Below, piece by piece: positions 40,710 through 49,456 of a stretch of 64,000 nt of DNA (its first letter is position 1; every line of letters starts with the position of its first letter). The translations under genes and the position numbers were made by a program. The notes below the pieces were generated by a model. The model did not search any database. It saw nothing but the letters and a program-made list of their open reading frames with translations, and was not told the DNA's origin. Origin of the DNA: Pengzhenrongella sicca (GTDB lineage Bacteria; Actinomycetota; Actinomycetes; Actinomycetales; Cellulomonadaceae); NCBI RefSeq assembly GCF_017569225.1, contig NZ_CP071868.1, positions 992,001 through 1,056,000 on the forward strand, given 5' to 3'.

Positions 40710-41860
40710 GCTCGGGGCTCACCCGCCGCGCGAGCCAGCTCGACGTCGAGGCCTTCGCGGCGCATGCGCACGTCGATGTACAGCAGGGCGATGACGGCGG
40801 CGGTGAACACCGTCGTCAGGGTGAGCGCGACGATGTTCGAGACGCCCAGGATGACCAGGTAGCCGAACGAGGTGGTCTCGCCCTGGGTGATGAAGGTGGC
40901 GATGGCGGTGGCCGGGACGGTGATGATCGCGCTGACGATGTTCACGATGACGGACGTGAGCAGGTAGATCCCGAGCAGGCGCCAGTAGCTCCCGCGCGTC
41001 AGCTTCCACCCGCGCACGATCGCGGAGCCGAAGCCGGCGCCCTCGAGCATGATCGCCGCGGGGATCAGGAGCGTGCGCACGAGGAGCCAGAAGCTCGCCA
41101 CGACGATCAGCAGCGAGCCCACCAGGGCGATCACGACCGCGAGGATCTCGGCGTCGTTGGTCCCCACGAGGACGATGACCGCGACGAACGCGCCGAGGAT
41201 CACGGACGTCGCGAGCGCGACGAGGATGGTGAACAGCACGACCAGGCCGACCCGGCCGCGGTACGTGCGCCAGACCTCGCCGATCGTGACCGTCTGGCCG
41301 AGCACCGAGCGGCTGACCGCGACGATGAGCAAGCCCGTGAGCACCGTCGTCGCGAGCGAGATCGCGGGCAGGGTGAACAGCTGGGCGAGCAGCGGCGCGA
41401 GGGTGTCGGCGAGCTCGAGCTCGCCGGTCGGGTCGACCTGCGCGGTCAGGTCCTGCGCCGGCCCGGCGAGCAACCCGCCGATGTACCACTGCACGACGGT
41501 CTGGATCGCGACCGTGATCGTCACCACGAGCGCCGTGAGGCCGAACATCACCCGCGGGTTCGCGCGGATCGCGCGGAAGGCGCCGTCGAGGATCTCGCCG
41601 AGGCCGAGCGGCCGCAGCGGGATGATGCCGGGCTGCGCGGCGGGCGGCCGGTAGCCGCCGGGCGGGCCGTAGCCGGGCGCCGTGCCGTAGCCGGGCGCCG
41701 TGGGGTAGCCGGGAGCGGTGGGGTAGCCGGGCGCCGCGGGAGGTCCCGGGGCCGCGGTGTAGCCGGGGGTGTCCTGATAGCCGGGGCCGCCGGAGTAGCC
41801 GGGTCCGGTGGGCGTCGGGTACCCGGGCGGCGTCGGCGGCTCGTGGTCTGGGCTGGTCAT
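40706..41860 (-). CDS. Polytopic membrane protein (GPDPase membrane-domain type) with Pro-Gly-Tyr repeats
   Basis: A 384-residue protein. Residues 10-75 are short repeats of the form P-G-Y-x-T-A, ending in a PGIIPLRPLGLGEILDGAF motif, the standard opening of actinobacterial proteins annotated as glycerophosphoryl diester phosphodiesterase membrane domain. About six hydrophobic helices follow, with a VLGQTVTIGEVWRTYRGR loop. No phosphodiesterase catalytic residues are present, so this is only the membrane domain. It is the first gene of the operon that runs into DUF4129, DUF4350, MoxR and DUF58. A GGGGAG site precedes the ATG. Confidence 0.86.
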   Translation of the reverse strand: MTSPDHEPPTPPGYPTPTGPGYSGGPGYQDTPGYTAAPGPPAAPGYPTAPGYPTAPGYGTAPGYGPPGGYRPPAAQPGIIPLRPLGLGEILDGAFRAIRANPRVMFGLTALVVTITVAIQTVVQWYIGGLLAGPAQDLTAQVDPTGELELADTLAPLLAQLFTLPAISLATTVLTGLLIVAVSRSVLGQTVTIGEVWRTYRGRVGLVVLFTILVALATSVILGAFVAVIVLVGTNDAEILAVVIALVGSLLIVVASFWLLVRTLLIPAAIMLEGAGFGSAIVRGWKLTRGSYWRLLGIYLLTSVIVNIVSAIITVPATAIATFITQGETTSFGYLVILGVSNIVALTLTTVFTAAVIALLYIDVRMRREGLDVELARAAGEPRA

Positions 41861-42073
41861 TGCGGACTGCTCCCCTGCTCCTGCGCTGCTCGCGGACGCG
41901 AGCCGCGTGATGGACACGCCCGCGCAGCTCGAGGTGGCTCGGCCCGCTCGCTCGCCTCCGCGAGCCCATCGTGCCACGCGGCGCGGCCGCCGGGGCGCTC
42001 GCCGACCGGCCCGGGCGGGTGATTGCGGGCTCTCGCGCACGTGTCCTGACGTGCGAAGTGACACGATGGGGTC

Positions 42074-42757
42074 ATGAGAGGTCGTGTATTGGTCGTCGAC
42101 GATGACGTCGCGCTCGCGGAGATGATCGGCATCGTGCTCCGGGCGGAGGGTTTCGACCCGGTGTTCTGCGCCGACGGCGATCAGGCGCTCGGGGTGTTTC
42201 GCAGCTCCCAGCCGGACCTGGTGCTGCTCGACCTGATGCTCCCGGGCAAGGACGGCACCGAGGTGTGCCGGCTGATCCGCGCCGAGTCCGGCGTCCCGAT
42301 CGTCATGCTCACCGCGAAGAGCGACAGCATGGACATCGTCCAGGGCCTCGAGTCCGGCGCGGACGACTACATCTCGAAGCCGTTTAAGCCCAAGGAGCTG
42401 GTGGCGCGGATCCGGGCCCGGCTCCGGCGCACCGACGACGCGGCGCCCGAGCACCTGTCGATCGGCGACCTCGAGATCGACGTCACCGGGCACCGGGTCA
42501 GCCGCGACGGCGCCCCGATCTCGCTGACCCCGCTCGAGTTCGACCTGCTCGTCGCCCTGGCCCGCAAGCCGTGGCAGGTGTTCACCCGCGAGGTGCTGCT
42601 CGAGCGCGTGTGGGGCTACCGCCACGCCGCCGACACCCGGCTGGTCAACGTGCACGTCCAGCGGCTGCGGTCGAAGATCGAGGCCGACCCGGAGCGGCCC
42701 GAGATCGTGATGACCGTCCGTGGCGTCGGCTACAAGGCGGGCGCGACGGCTCGGTGA
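42074..42757 (+). CDS. mtrA: Response regulator MtrA
   Basis: A 227-residue OmpR/PhoB-family regulator. The receiver has the acidic pocket VVDDD, phospho-acceptor D53 (VLLDLMLPGKDG) and the lysine in YISKPFKPKEL. The C-terminal winged helix has SLTPLEFDLLVALARKP and RLVNVHVQRLRSKIE. MtrA is the essential or near-essential actinobacterial regulator of cell division, wall metabolism and osmotic response. It is coupled to mtrB (GTGA) and preceded by a 213-bp divergent region (41861-42073) shared with the DUF4129 operon, where no confident promoter was picked. Confidence 0.96.
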   Translation: MRGRVLVVDDDVALAEMIGIVLRAEGFDPVFCADGDQALGVFRSSQPDLVLLDLMLPGKDGTEVCRLIRAESGVPIVMLTAKSDSMDIVQGLESGADDYISKPFKPKELVARIRARLRRTDDAAPEHLSIGDLEIDVTGHRVSRDGAPISLTPLEFDLLVALARKPWQVFTREVLLERVWGYRHAADTRLVNVHVQRLRSKIEADPERPEIVMTVRGVGYKAGATAR

Positions 42758-44433
42758 GGCGGACCTGGCGCCGTGCCCGTGTCCGGATCCGGTGGCTGGC
42801 CCGGACCGTGCTGCGCGGCTGGCGCACGTCCCTCCAGGTGCGCGTCATCACCTCGACGATGGTCATCGGGCTGGCGACCGTGCTTGCGCTCGGCGGGTAC
42901 CTGACCGACCGGATCCGGGACGGGATGTTCAGCCAACGCCTCGAGGAGGTCCTCGACGAGAGCGCGCGCTCGACGCTGCAGGCGCAGGACACCTTCGACG
43001 CGGCGCCCGCGGACGCCCAGCTGCAGCAGCTGTTCGTCGACCTCGTCAAGGCGCTGCAGGTGGGCGGCTCCGGCCAGCGCGACGTGTTCATCCAGCGGCC
43101 CGTGGTCCGGGCCGGCGGCGCCCCGGTGTTCGTCAACTCGTTCGTCTCCGACGAGCGGCTCGTGCCGCTGATCAGCGACGAGCTGCGCGAGAGCGTCGGC
43201 GCCGGCGACGGCCAGCGCTACCAGTCGGTCGCGATCCCGGCGGGCAACCCGATCGGGGCTCGGCTGGAGCCAGGGGTCATGGTCGGCTCGACGGTGAGCG
43301 TGCCCGGGACCGGCTCGTACGAGCTCTACTTCCTGTACTCCTTCGCCCCGCAGCAGGAGACGTACGACCTCCTGCTGCGCACGCTCGTCACGGGCGCGTT
43401 CACGCTGGTCGCGCTGCTCGGGGCGATGACCTGGCTCGTGACGCGGCAGACGGTGCTGCCCGTGCGCAACGCCGCCGCGGTGGCCGAGCGGCTCGCGGAC
43501 GGGCACCTCACCGAGCGGATGCACGTGCGCGGCGAGGACGAGATGGCGACCCTCGCGCGGTCCTTCAACGAGATGGCCGAGTCGCTCCAGGTCCAGATCC
43601 ATCGGCTCGAGGAGATGTCGACCCTGCAGCGCCGGTTCGTCTCCGACGTCTCGCACGAGCTGCGGACGCCGCTGACGACGATCCGGATGGCGGGCGAGGT
43701 GCTGCACGGCGCCAAGGACTCGTTCGAGCCCGCGATCCGGCGCTCGGCCGAGTTGCTCACCCAGCAGCTCGACCGGTTCGAGGACCTGCTCGCGGACCTG
43801 CTCGAGATCAGCCGGTTCGACGCGGGCGCCGCGATGCTCGACGCCGAGGGTCGGGACGTGCGCGTCGTCGTCGCCGCCGCGGTCGAGCAGGCGATGCCGA
43901 TCGCCGCGAGCCGCGGCACGTTCGTCCAGGTGAACATGCCGGCCGAGCCGTGCACGGCGGACATCGACCCGCGCCGCGTCGAGCGGGTGCTGCGGAACCT
44001 GCTCGTCAACGCGATCGAGCACGCCGACGGCAGCACGGTCGAGGTGACCGTGGCCGCGGACGCGCGGGCCGTCGCCGTGACGGTCCGCGATCGGGGGGTC
44101 GGGCTGACGGCGCAGGAGGCGGAGCACGTGTTCGACCGGTTCTGGCGCGCCGACCCCGCGCGGGCGCGCACGATGGGCGGCACCGGTCTCGGCCTCGCGA
44201 TCTCGCTCGAGGACGCGCGCCTGCACGGCGGCTGGCTCGAGGCCTGGGGGCAGCCGGGGCGGGGCGCGTGCTTCCGGCTCACCCTCCCGCGGCGCGCGGG
44301 GATCCAGCTCGTCGGGTCCCCGCTCCCGCTCGTGCCGGCGCCCGACGAGCCCTTCGCCGCGGTGGACGCTGGGGAGCACGGCGCCAACGATCCGGCCGCG
44401 CTGCCGGACCTCGACCACCTGGAGCTGCGATGA
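42754..44433 (+). CDS. mtrB: Sensor histidine kinase MtrB
   Basis: A 559-residue membrane kinase: arginine-rich N-terminus, helix 1 at about residues 32-50, an extracytoplasmic sensor of about 155 residues, and helix 2 at about 210-230 (TLVTGAFTLVALLGAMTWLV). Then come a HAMP region (RLADGHLTERMHVRGEDE), phospho-acceptor H301 in SDVSHELRTPLTTIRMAG, and the ATPase N, G1 and G2 boxes (NLLVNAIEHADG, VRDRGVGLT, GGTGLGLAIS). Typical of MtrB. The GTG start overlaps the mtrA stop and ATGA couples it to lpqB. Confidence 0.96.
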   Translation: MRRTWRRARVRIRWLARTVLRGWRTSLQVRVITSTMVIGLATVLALGGYLTDRIRDGMFSQRLEEVLDESARSTLQAQDTFDAAPADAQLQQLFVDLVKALQVGGSGQRDVFIQRPVVRAGGAPVFVNSFVSDERLVPLISDELRESVGAGDGQRYQSVAIPAGNPIGARLEPGVMVGSTVSVPGTGSYELYFLYSFAPQQETYDLLLRTLVTGAFTLVALLGAMTWLVTRQTVLPVRNAAAVAERLADGHLTERMHVRGEDEMATLARSFNEMAESLQVQIHRLEEMSTLQRRFVSDVSHELRTPLTTIRMAGEVLHGAKDSFEPAIRRSAELLTQQLDRFEDLLADLLEISRFDAGAAMLDAEGRDVRVVVAAAVEQAMPIAASRGTFVQVNMPAEPCTADIDPRRVERVLRNLLVNAIEHADGSTVEVTVAADARAVAVTVRDRGVGLTAQEAEHVFDRFWRADPARARTMGGTGLGLAISLEDARLHGGWLEAWGQPGRGACFRLTLPRRAGIQLVGSPLPLVPAPDEPFAAVDAGEHGANDPAALPDLDHLELR

Positions 44434-46121
44434 GTTCCGCACGCGCCCTGCGCCGCGCCGCGGTCGCCGTGATGGTCGCGGCGACCCTGCTGCTCGCGGG
44501 CTGCATCGGGTTGCCCACCTCCGGGCCGGTGGGCGAGGGCGACGGCGCGGTCGACGCACCTGGCCCCGTCTTCCCGCTCGCGTACAGCCCGGACGTGGGC
44601 GCGGACGCGCAGGCCATCGTGCAGGGCTTCCTCGCCGCGAGCGCCGCCGGGCTGAGCGACAACTACGCGGTCGCCCGGCAGTACCTGGCCGGCGCCGCGC
44701 AGGCGACGTGGCAGCCGTCGGACGGCGTCGTCGTGTACTCGACCGCGTCCGGGCTCGACCTCGCCCAGGTCACCGAGACGCAGATCAGCGTGACGCTGCC
44801 GGTCGTCGCGACGCTCGACGCGGACGGCCGCTACGCCGAGGGCGCCCCGGGCGCGCAGCAGGACGCGGTGTTCGAGATGCTGCGCAACGCCGACGGGCAG
44901 TGGCGGATCTCCGGCCTCAGCGACGGCGTCATGCTCTCCGAGCCGATCTTCTCGACCGTGTACCGCGCGACGTCGCTGTATTTCCTGACCCCCGCGCGCG
45001 ACCTCCTGGTGCCCGAGGTGCGCTGGTTCCCGCAGCGCAACACCCCGACGTACGCCGTGCGGGCGCTGCTGTCCGGGCCGACGCCGTGGCTGCTCGACGC
45101 CGTGACCACGGCGTTCCCGGCGGGCACGCGGCTGGCGGTCGAGTCGGTGCCCGTCGATGCCGACGGCGTCGCCACCGTCGACCTGACGGCGGCCGTCGCG
45201 GGCGCGAGCTCCGCGGACCGGGCGCTGCTCAAGGCCCAGCTCGAGCACGTCCTCGAGCCGGTCGGGGTCCGGTCCGTCAACGTCTCGATCGGCGGGCTCC
45301 TCATGGCGGACCCCCTGGCCGCCGACCTGCCGAGCGACCCCGCCCCCACCGGTGGGCTCGAGGCACTGAGCGGCGGACGGCTTCAGCGGCTGTCCGGCTC
45401 GGCGTTCGAGCCGGTCGAGACCGTCGGCCCGCTCGACGGGCTCGACGCGCGGAGCCCGGCCGCCGGCGTCGACGGCGATCCGCAGGTGCTGCTGTCGGGG
45501 CCGGACCGGCTCGTGCTCGCGCCCACCGCGACGGCCGCCGCGCAGACCCTGCTCACCGGCACGGCGCTCCTGGCGCCGTCGGTCGACGAGCTCGGCTGGA
45601 TCTGGTCGGGCCCGGCGGCGGCCGCGGGCTCGCTCCAGGTCGTGCGCGCCGACGGGACGACCGTCGTCGTCGGCGCGGGCTGGCTCGAGGACCGGACGGT
45701 GCGCTCGATCAGGGTCTCGCGCGACGGCACCCGGATCGCCGTCGTCTCGACGGGCCCGGACGGCCCGACGGTCGACGTCGCGGGCGTCGTGCGCGACTCC
45801 TCGGGTGCGCCCCAACGCCTCGGCGACCAACTGCGCGTCGGCGCGCGGCTGACCAACGCGACGCAGGTCGACTGGGTCGACGAGTCGACGCTGGCCGTGC
45901 TCGGCACCAGCGGCACGATGACCGGCCCGACGATGCACCTCGTGCCCATCGCGGGTCGCACGCGCGCGCTGCCGGCCCTCGAGGGCGCGAACGCGATCGC
46001 GACCGGCAAGGGCGAGCGGGCCCTGTATCTCGGCAGCGACGACGGCTCCCTGTTCACCCTGCAGGGCACGAGCTGGCGCGAGGTGGCCACCGGCGTCACG
46101 AGCCCGACCTACTCGCGCTGA
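44430..46121 (+). CDS. lpqB: Lipoprotein LpqB
   Basis: A 563-residue lipoprotein with lipobox LLAGC (C25). The N-terminal GerMN-type domain contains VRALLSGPTPWLLDAVTTAFP, and the C-terminal region is a beta-propeller-like LpqB domain with GTRIAVVSTGPDG and SIRVSRD. LpqB binds the MtrB sensor domain and modulates MtrA phosphorylation in mycobacteria. It is coupled to mtrB by ATGA, forming the conserved mtrA-mtrB-lpqB operon. The stop lies inside a 38-bp tandem repeat. Confidence 0.95.
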   Translation: MSSARALRRAAVAVMVAATLLLAGCIGLPTSGPVGEGDGAVDAPGPVFPLAYSPDVGADAQAIVQGFLAASAAGLSDNYAVARQYLAGAAQATWQPSDGVVVYSTASGLDLAQVTETQISVTLPVVATLDADGRYAEGAPGAQQDAVFEMLRNADGQWRISGLSDGVMLSEPIFSTVYRATSLYFLTPARDLLVPEVRWFPQRNTPTYAVRALLSGPTPWLLDAVTTAFPAGTRLAVESVPVDADGVATVDLTAAVAGASSADRALLKAQLEHVLEPVGVRSVNVSIGGLLMADPLAADLPSDPAPTGGLEALSGGRLQRLSGSAFEPVETVGPLDGLDARSPAAGVDGDPQVLLSGPDRLVLAPTATAAAQTLLTGTALLAPSVDELGWIWSGPAAAAGSLQVVRADGTTVVVGAGWLEDRTVRSIRVSRDGTRIAVVSTGPDGPTVDVAGVVRDSSGAPQRLGDQLRVGARLTNATQVDWVDESTLAVLGTSGTMTGPTMHLVPIAGRTRALPALEGANAIATGKGERALYLGSDDGSLFTLQGTSWREVATGVTSPTYSR

Positions 46122-46208
46122 CTCGGCCGGGCGGATGCTGGCTCTGTCGATCCCGCTGACTCGGCCGGGCGGGCGCTGGCTCTGTCGATCCCGCTGACTC
46201 GGCCGGGC
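46117..46208. repeat. 38-bp tandem repeat, 2.4 copies, containing the lpqB stop
   Basis: Units at 46117-46154 and 46155-46192 start GCTGACTCGGCCGGGCGG and end GTCGATCCC. They differ at two positions in GGATGC versus GGGCGC. A third copy is partial (46193-46208). The TGA in the first GCTGAC is the lpqB stop. Confidence 0.92.
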
Positions 46209-46209
46209 T

Positions 46210-46325
46210 CGAGTGTGGGCGTTCGACTCTCAACGGTTCGAGTGTGTTCATTCGGTCCCCACCGCGCGCGTCTGACCAGCAGATCGCCCACACGTGCGTA
46301 CCTTCCAGCAGAACGCCCACACTCG
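46210..46325. repeat. Long inverted repeat between lpqB and comF
   Basis: CGAGTGTGGGCGTTC at 46210-46224 and its perfect reverse complement at 46311-46325 enclose 86 bases. Inside is an extra CGCCCACAC (46285-46293) that can also pair with the left arm, giving alternative hairpins. No open frame in the loop looks real. It may be a terminator or regulatory structure. Confidence 0.85.
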
Positions 46326-46400
46326 CCACGCTCGTGAGCCGGTGCGCAGATCGGTGTGCAGAACGCGCCACCAGAGGCGGCCAGGGGAGACCCTGAGCCG

Positions 46401-47198
46401 ATGGAGGGTGCGCGGTGGCCGGGCGAGCTGCGGGCGGCCGTGCGGGACCTCGGGCGGCTCGTGCTGCCGGTCGAGTGTGCGGGCTGCGGCGCCTTCGACG
46501 AGCCGCTGTGCGAGCGGTGCCGCGCGCTGCTCGCCGGCCCGCCTGTGCGGTGCGAGCGGTCGGCGCCGCGCCTGGACCGGCTGGACGGCCGGCTGCCGCT
46601 GCCGGTCTGGGCGCTCGCGCCGTACACGAGTCCGGTGCGCGAGCTCGTGGTCGCCTGGAAGGACCGCGGTCGCGTGGACCTGACCGCCGCGCTCGGCGAG
46701 GCGCTCGCGGCCGGCACGGCCGACGTGGCCCGCGCCCTGCGCGCGCTGCCCGCGACCGGGCCCGGTCCGGCGCGCCTGCCCGTGCTCGTCGTCCCCGCCC
46801 CGTCCGCGGGTGCCGCCCGCCGACGCCGCGGCGTCGACCTGGTCGGCGAGCTCGCCGTCGCCGTGGCCCGGGCGTGCACCGCGGTAGGCGTGCCCGCCCA
46901 GGCGGCAGCGGTGCTCGCGCAGCGGCGCGGGGCGCGCGACCAGGTCGGGCTCGGCGCGCGTGCCCGGGGCGGCAACCTCGGCGATCGGGTTCGCTGGCGC
47001 ACGCGGGCGCCGCTGCCGGCGCCGGGGCAGCCGGTGCTGCTCGTGGACGACGTGCTGACGACCGGTGCGACCCTCGCGGCCTGCGAGCGAGCGGTCGAGC
47101 GCGCCGGTGCCCGCGTCGTCGGCGCTCTGACGCTCGCGGTGACGCCGCCCCCCGGCGGGTTCGGCTCGGCCGGGCCGACGGCGGCGGGCCGCCCGTGA
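46401..47198 (+). CDS. ComF-family phosphoribosyltransferase-like protein
   Basis: A 265-residue ComF/amidophosphoribosyltransferase-like protein. A zinc finger C26-A-G-C29...C37-E-R-C40 lies at the N-terminus, LAPYTSPVRELVVAWKDRGR is the family's mid-motif, and VLLVDDVLTTGATLAACERA is the PRPP-binding loop. ComF aids DNA uptake in competent bacteria. In actinobacteria it commonly sits between lpqB and hpf, and its role there is unknown. ATG 46401 is chosen (GGGGAG about 12 bases upstream). A GTG 15 codons earlier is possible. Confidence 0.9.
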   Translation: MEGARWPGELRAAVRDLGRLVLPVECAGCGAFDEPLCERCRALLAGPPVRCERSAPRLDRLDGRLPLPVWALAPYTSPVRELVVAWKDRGRVDLTAALGEALAAGTADVARALRALPATGPGPARLPVLVVPAPSAGAARRRRGVDLVGELAVAVARACTAVGVPAQAAAVLAQRRGARDQVGLGARARGGNLGDRVRWRTRAPLPAPGQPVLLVDDVLTTGATLAACERAVERAGARVVGALTLAVTPPPGGFGSAGPTAAGRP

Positions 47199-47416
47199 CG
47201 CTCGCGGGCGACCGTTGACCATTTCACCCTCGACGAGGGCCCGGGTCCGCGGTTGGTGCCTCCGGTGCGGGGGGTTACGGTGGTGTCACGGTCGCAGCAC
47301 GGACCCCGGCAAGGACGCGAGGACGGTCCTTCCCGGCGGACGCTGCCGCGGGCGCGGGAGGAGGTGGCGAGCGACTGAACGCCCCGCGGGGGCGAGTCAG
47401 CATCAGCACGTCCGTC

Positions 47417-47440
47417 TGGTGGCCAGGACACGCGCCACCA
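47417..47440 (+). ncRNA. Leader hairpin of hpf
   Basis: TGGTGGC (47417-47423) pairs perfectly with GCCACCA (47434-47440) around a 10-base loop, ending 11 bases before the GGAGG ribosome-binding site. A further potential hairpin, around CCCCGCGGGG (47384-47393), lies upstream. Possible structured 5' leader for translational control. Identity with any known hpf/raiA leader RNA family was not tested. Confidence 0.4.
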
Positions 47441-47461
47441 CAGAGCCTGCCGGAGGTCCGC

Positions 47462-48124
47462 ATGGAGATCGTCGTTGTTGGTCGGCACACTGAGCTGCCC
47501 GAGAGGTTTCGGCTGCACGTAGAGGACAAGCTCGCGAAGATCGGCCTGCTCGCGCCCACGGCGCAGCGCATCGATGTCGAGGTCACGCACGAGACGAACC
47601 CGAGGCTCTCGGGGATCTCGGAGCGCGTCGAGCTCACGGTCCGCGACAAGGGTCCGGTGGTGCGCGCAGAGGCGTCCGCGGACGACTCGTACGCGGCGCT
47701 CGACCTCGCGACCACGAAGCTCCAGGAGCGCCTGCGCCGCGCTCGGGACCGGCACAAAGACCACCGCACCAACACCCCGCTCGCTCCGGTCGACGTGCGC
47801 CCCGCGCCCGTCCTGCCGGCGGTGCCCACCCCGGTGTCACCCGCTCCCGGCGAGGCGGTCGAGCACATGCTCGGCGACTCGCCCGTGATCATCCGCGAGA
47901 AGGTCCACGAGGCGACCCCGATGACCGTCGACGACGCGCTGTACGAGATGGAGATGGTCGGGCACGACTTCTTCCTCTTCATCGACGTCGAGACGGCCCA
48001 GCCCGCCGTTGCCTACCGGCGCCACGGATGGAGCTACGGCGTGATCAAGCTCGACAAGCCCGTCGCGATCGGCGCGCCCGCCCACGCGGGCACGGTGCGC
48101 CCGGCGCAGCAAGCCGCGGGCTGA
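47462..48124 (+). CDS. hpf: Ribosome hibernation-promoting factor (long form)
   Basis: A 220-residue HPF. The N-terminal S30AE domain (residues 1-105, MEIVVVGRHTELPERFRLHV ... SYAALDLATTKLQERLR) binds the 30S decoding site. A Pro/Ala/Val linker (about 112-140) leads to the C-terminal dimerisation domain (about 145-200, IIREKVHEATPMTVDDALYE, GHDFFLFIDVET), which makes 100S ribosomes. GGAGG lies 6 bases before the ATG. The 263-bp region upstream (47199-47461) has hairpins but no gene. Synteny with secA and comF is conserved. Confidence 0.95.
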   Translation: MEIVVVGRHTELPERFRLHVEDKLAKIGLLAPTAQRIDVEVTHETNPRLSGISERVELTVRDKGPVVRAEASADDSYAALDLATTKLQERLRRARDRHKDHRTNTPLAPVDVRPAPVLPAVPTPVSPAPGEAVEHMLGDSPVIIREKVHEATPMTVDDALYEMEMVGHDFFLFIDVETAQPAVAYRRHGWSYGVIKLDKPVAIGAPAHAGTVRPAQQAAG

Positions 48125-48205
48125 GGCAGGTCCCGGGCGTGAGCGGCTGAGGTTCGCGGCGCCCGGGTGACACCTCGTGTGGGTGCGGGGCGGGAGGATG
48201 GGCCG

Positions 48206-49456
48206 GTGCCTTCCTCCCGCCCCGTCGACGCGCTCAGCCTCAGCCAGGCCCGGCGCGTCGCGATCGCCGCACAGGGCCTCGACCGACCCCGTCCGGGGCC
48301 CGACTCGGTCGTCACGATGCGCCACCTGCAGCAGGTCATCGACCGCATCGGCCTGCTCCAGATCGACTCGGTCAACATCCTGGCCCGCGCGCACCTGATG
48401 CCGCTGTACTCGCGGCTCGGCCCGTACGACCCGGCGCTGCTCGACCGCGCCTCGGGGAGCGCCCCGCGGCGGCTCGTCGAGTACTGGGGCCACATGGCCT
48501 CGTACGTGCCACCGAGCACGTACCGCCTGCTCGAGTGGCGCCAGCGCGCCTACCGGACCGAGGCGTGGGGGAGCATCAGCGGGGTCGAGCTCGCGCACTC
48601 GGGCGTCGTGGACCAGATCCGCGACCTCATCGCCGACCGTGGGCCGATGACCGCGAGCCAGGTGCACGCGCTGTTCGAGGCGGACCACCCGCGCACCTCG
48701 ACCGAGTGGGGCTGGAACTGGACTGTCGCCAAGACGGCGCTGGAGTTCCTCTTCTTCACCGGCGAGGTCACGTCGGCGCGGCGCAACGCGGCGTTCGAGC
48801 GCTGCTACGACCTCACCGAGCGGGTGCTCCCGCCCGCCGTCGTCGCGGCGGCGCCGATCGCCGACGACGACGCCGTCCGCGCGCTCGTCGAGATCTCCGC
48901 GCGGGCGCACGGTGTCGGCACGCTGCGCTGCCTCGCGGACTACTTCCGCCTGCGGCCCGAGCCCGCGCGCCGCGCCGTCGGCGAGCTCGTCGACGCCGGC
49001 GTGCTCGCGCCGGTCACCGTGACCGGCTGGGACCGGCCGGCCTACCTGCACACGGGCGCGCGGCGGCCCCGGCGGTCGGCCGCCCGGACCCTGCTGAGCC
49101 CGTTCGACCCGCTCGTGTTCGAGCGTCGGCGGCTCGAGGAGCTGTTCGGCATGCGGTACCGGATCGAGATCTACGTGCCCGCGGCGCAGCGCGTGCACGG
49201 CTACTACGTGCTGCCGTTCCTGCTCGGGGAGCGGCCGGTCGCCCGGGTCGACCTCAAGGCGGACCGCGCGGCCGGCCGCCTGCTCGTGCTGGCGGCGCAC
49301 GCCGAGCCCGGGGCGCCGCCGACGACGGCAGCCGAGCTCGCGGCCGAGCTCCGGGAGCTGGCCGGCTGGCTCGACCTGGGCGACATCGAGGTGGTCCTGC
49401 CGCACCGCGGCGACCTCGCGGCGGCGCTCGACGCGGCGCTGCGACGCGCCCCATGA
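48206..49456 (+). CDS. YcaQ-family winged-helix DNA glycosylase-like protein
   Basis: A 416-residue HTH_42 protein of the YcaQ/AlkX type: GLLQIDSVNILARAHLMPLYSRLGPYD contains Q52-I-D54, the QxD catalytic motif, followed by VEYWGHMASYVPP and STEWGWNW. YcaQ unhooks nitrogen-mustard interstrand crosslinks. The C-terminal region RVDLKADRAAGRLLVLAAHAEP is conserved in the family. GTG 48206 is chosen because GGGAGG lies 9 bases upstream. A GTG 13 codons earlier gives residues unlike the family. It is coupled to the DMT permease by ATGA. Confidence 0.89.
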   Translation: MPSSRPVDALSLSQARRVAIAAQGLDRPRPGPDSVVTMRHLQQVIDRIGLLQIDSVNILARAHLMPLYSRLGPYDPALLDRASGSAPRRLVEYWGHMASYVPPSTYRLLEWRQRAYRTEAWGSISGVELAHSGVVDQIRDLIADRGPMTASQVHALFEADHPRTSTEWGWNWTVAKTALEFLFFTGEVTSARRNAAFERCYDLTERVLPPAVVAAAPIADDDAVRALVEISARAHGVGTLRCLADYFRLRPEPARRAVGELVDAGVLAPVTVTGWDRPAYLHTGARRPRRSAARTLLSPFDPLVFERRRLEELFGMRYRIEIYVPAAQRVHGYYVLPFLLGERPVARVDLKADRAAGRLLVLAAHAEPGAPPTTAAELAAELRELAGWLDLGDIEVVLPHRGDLAAALDAALRRAP

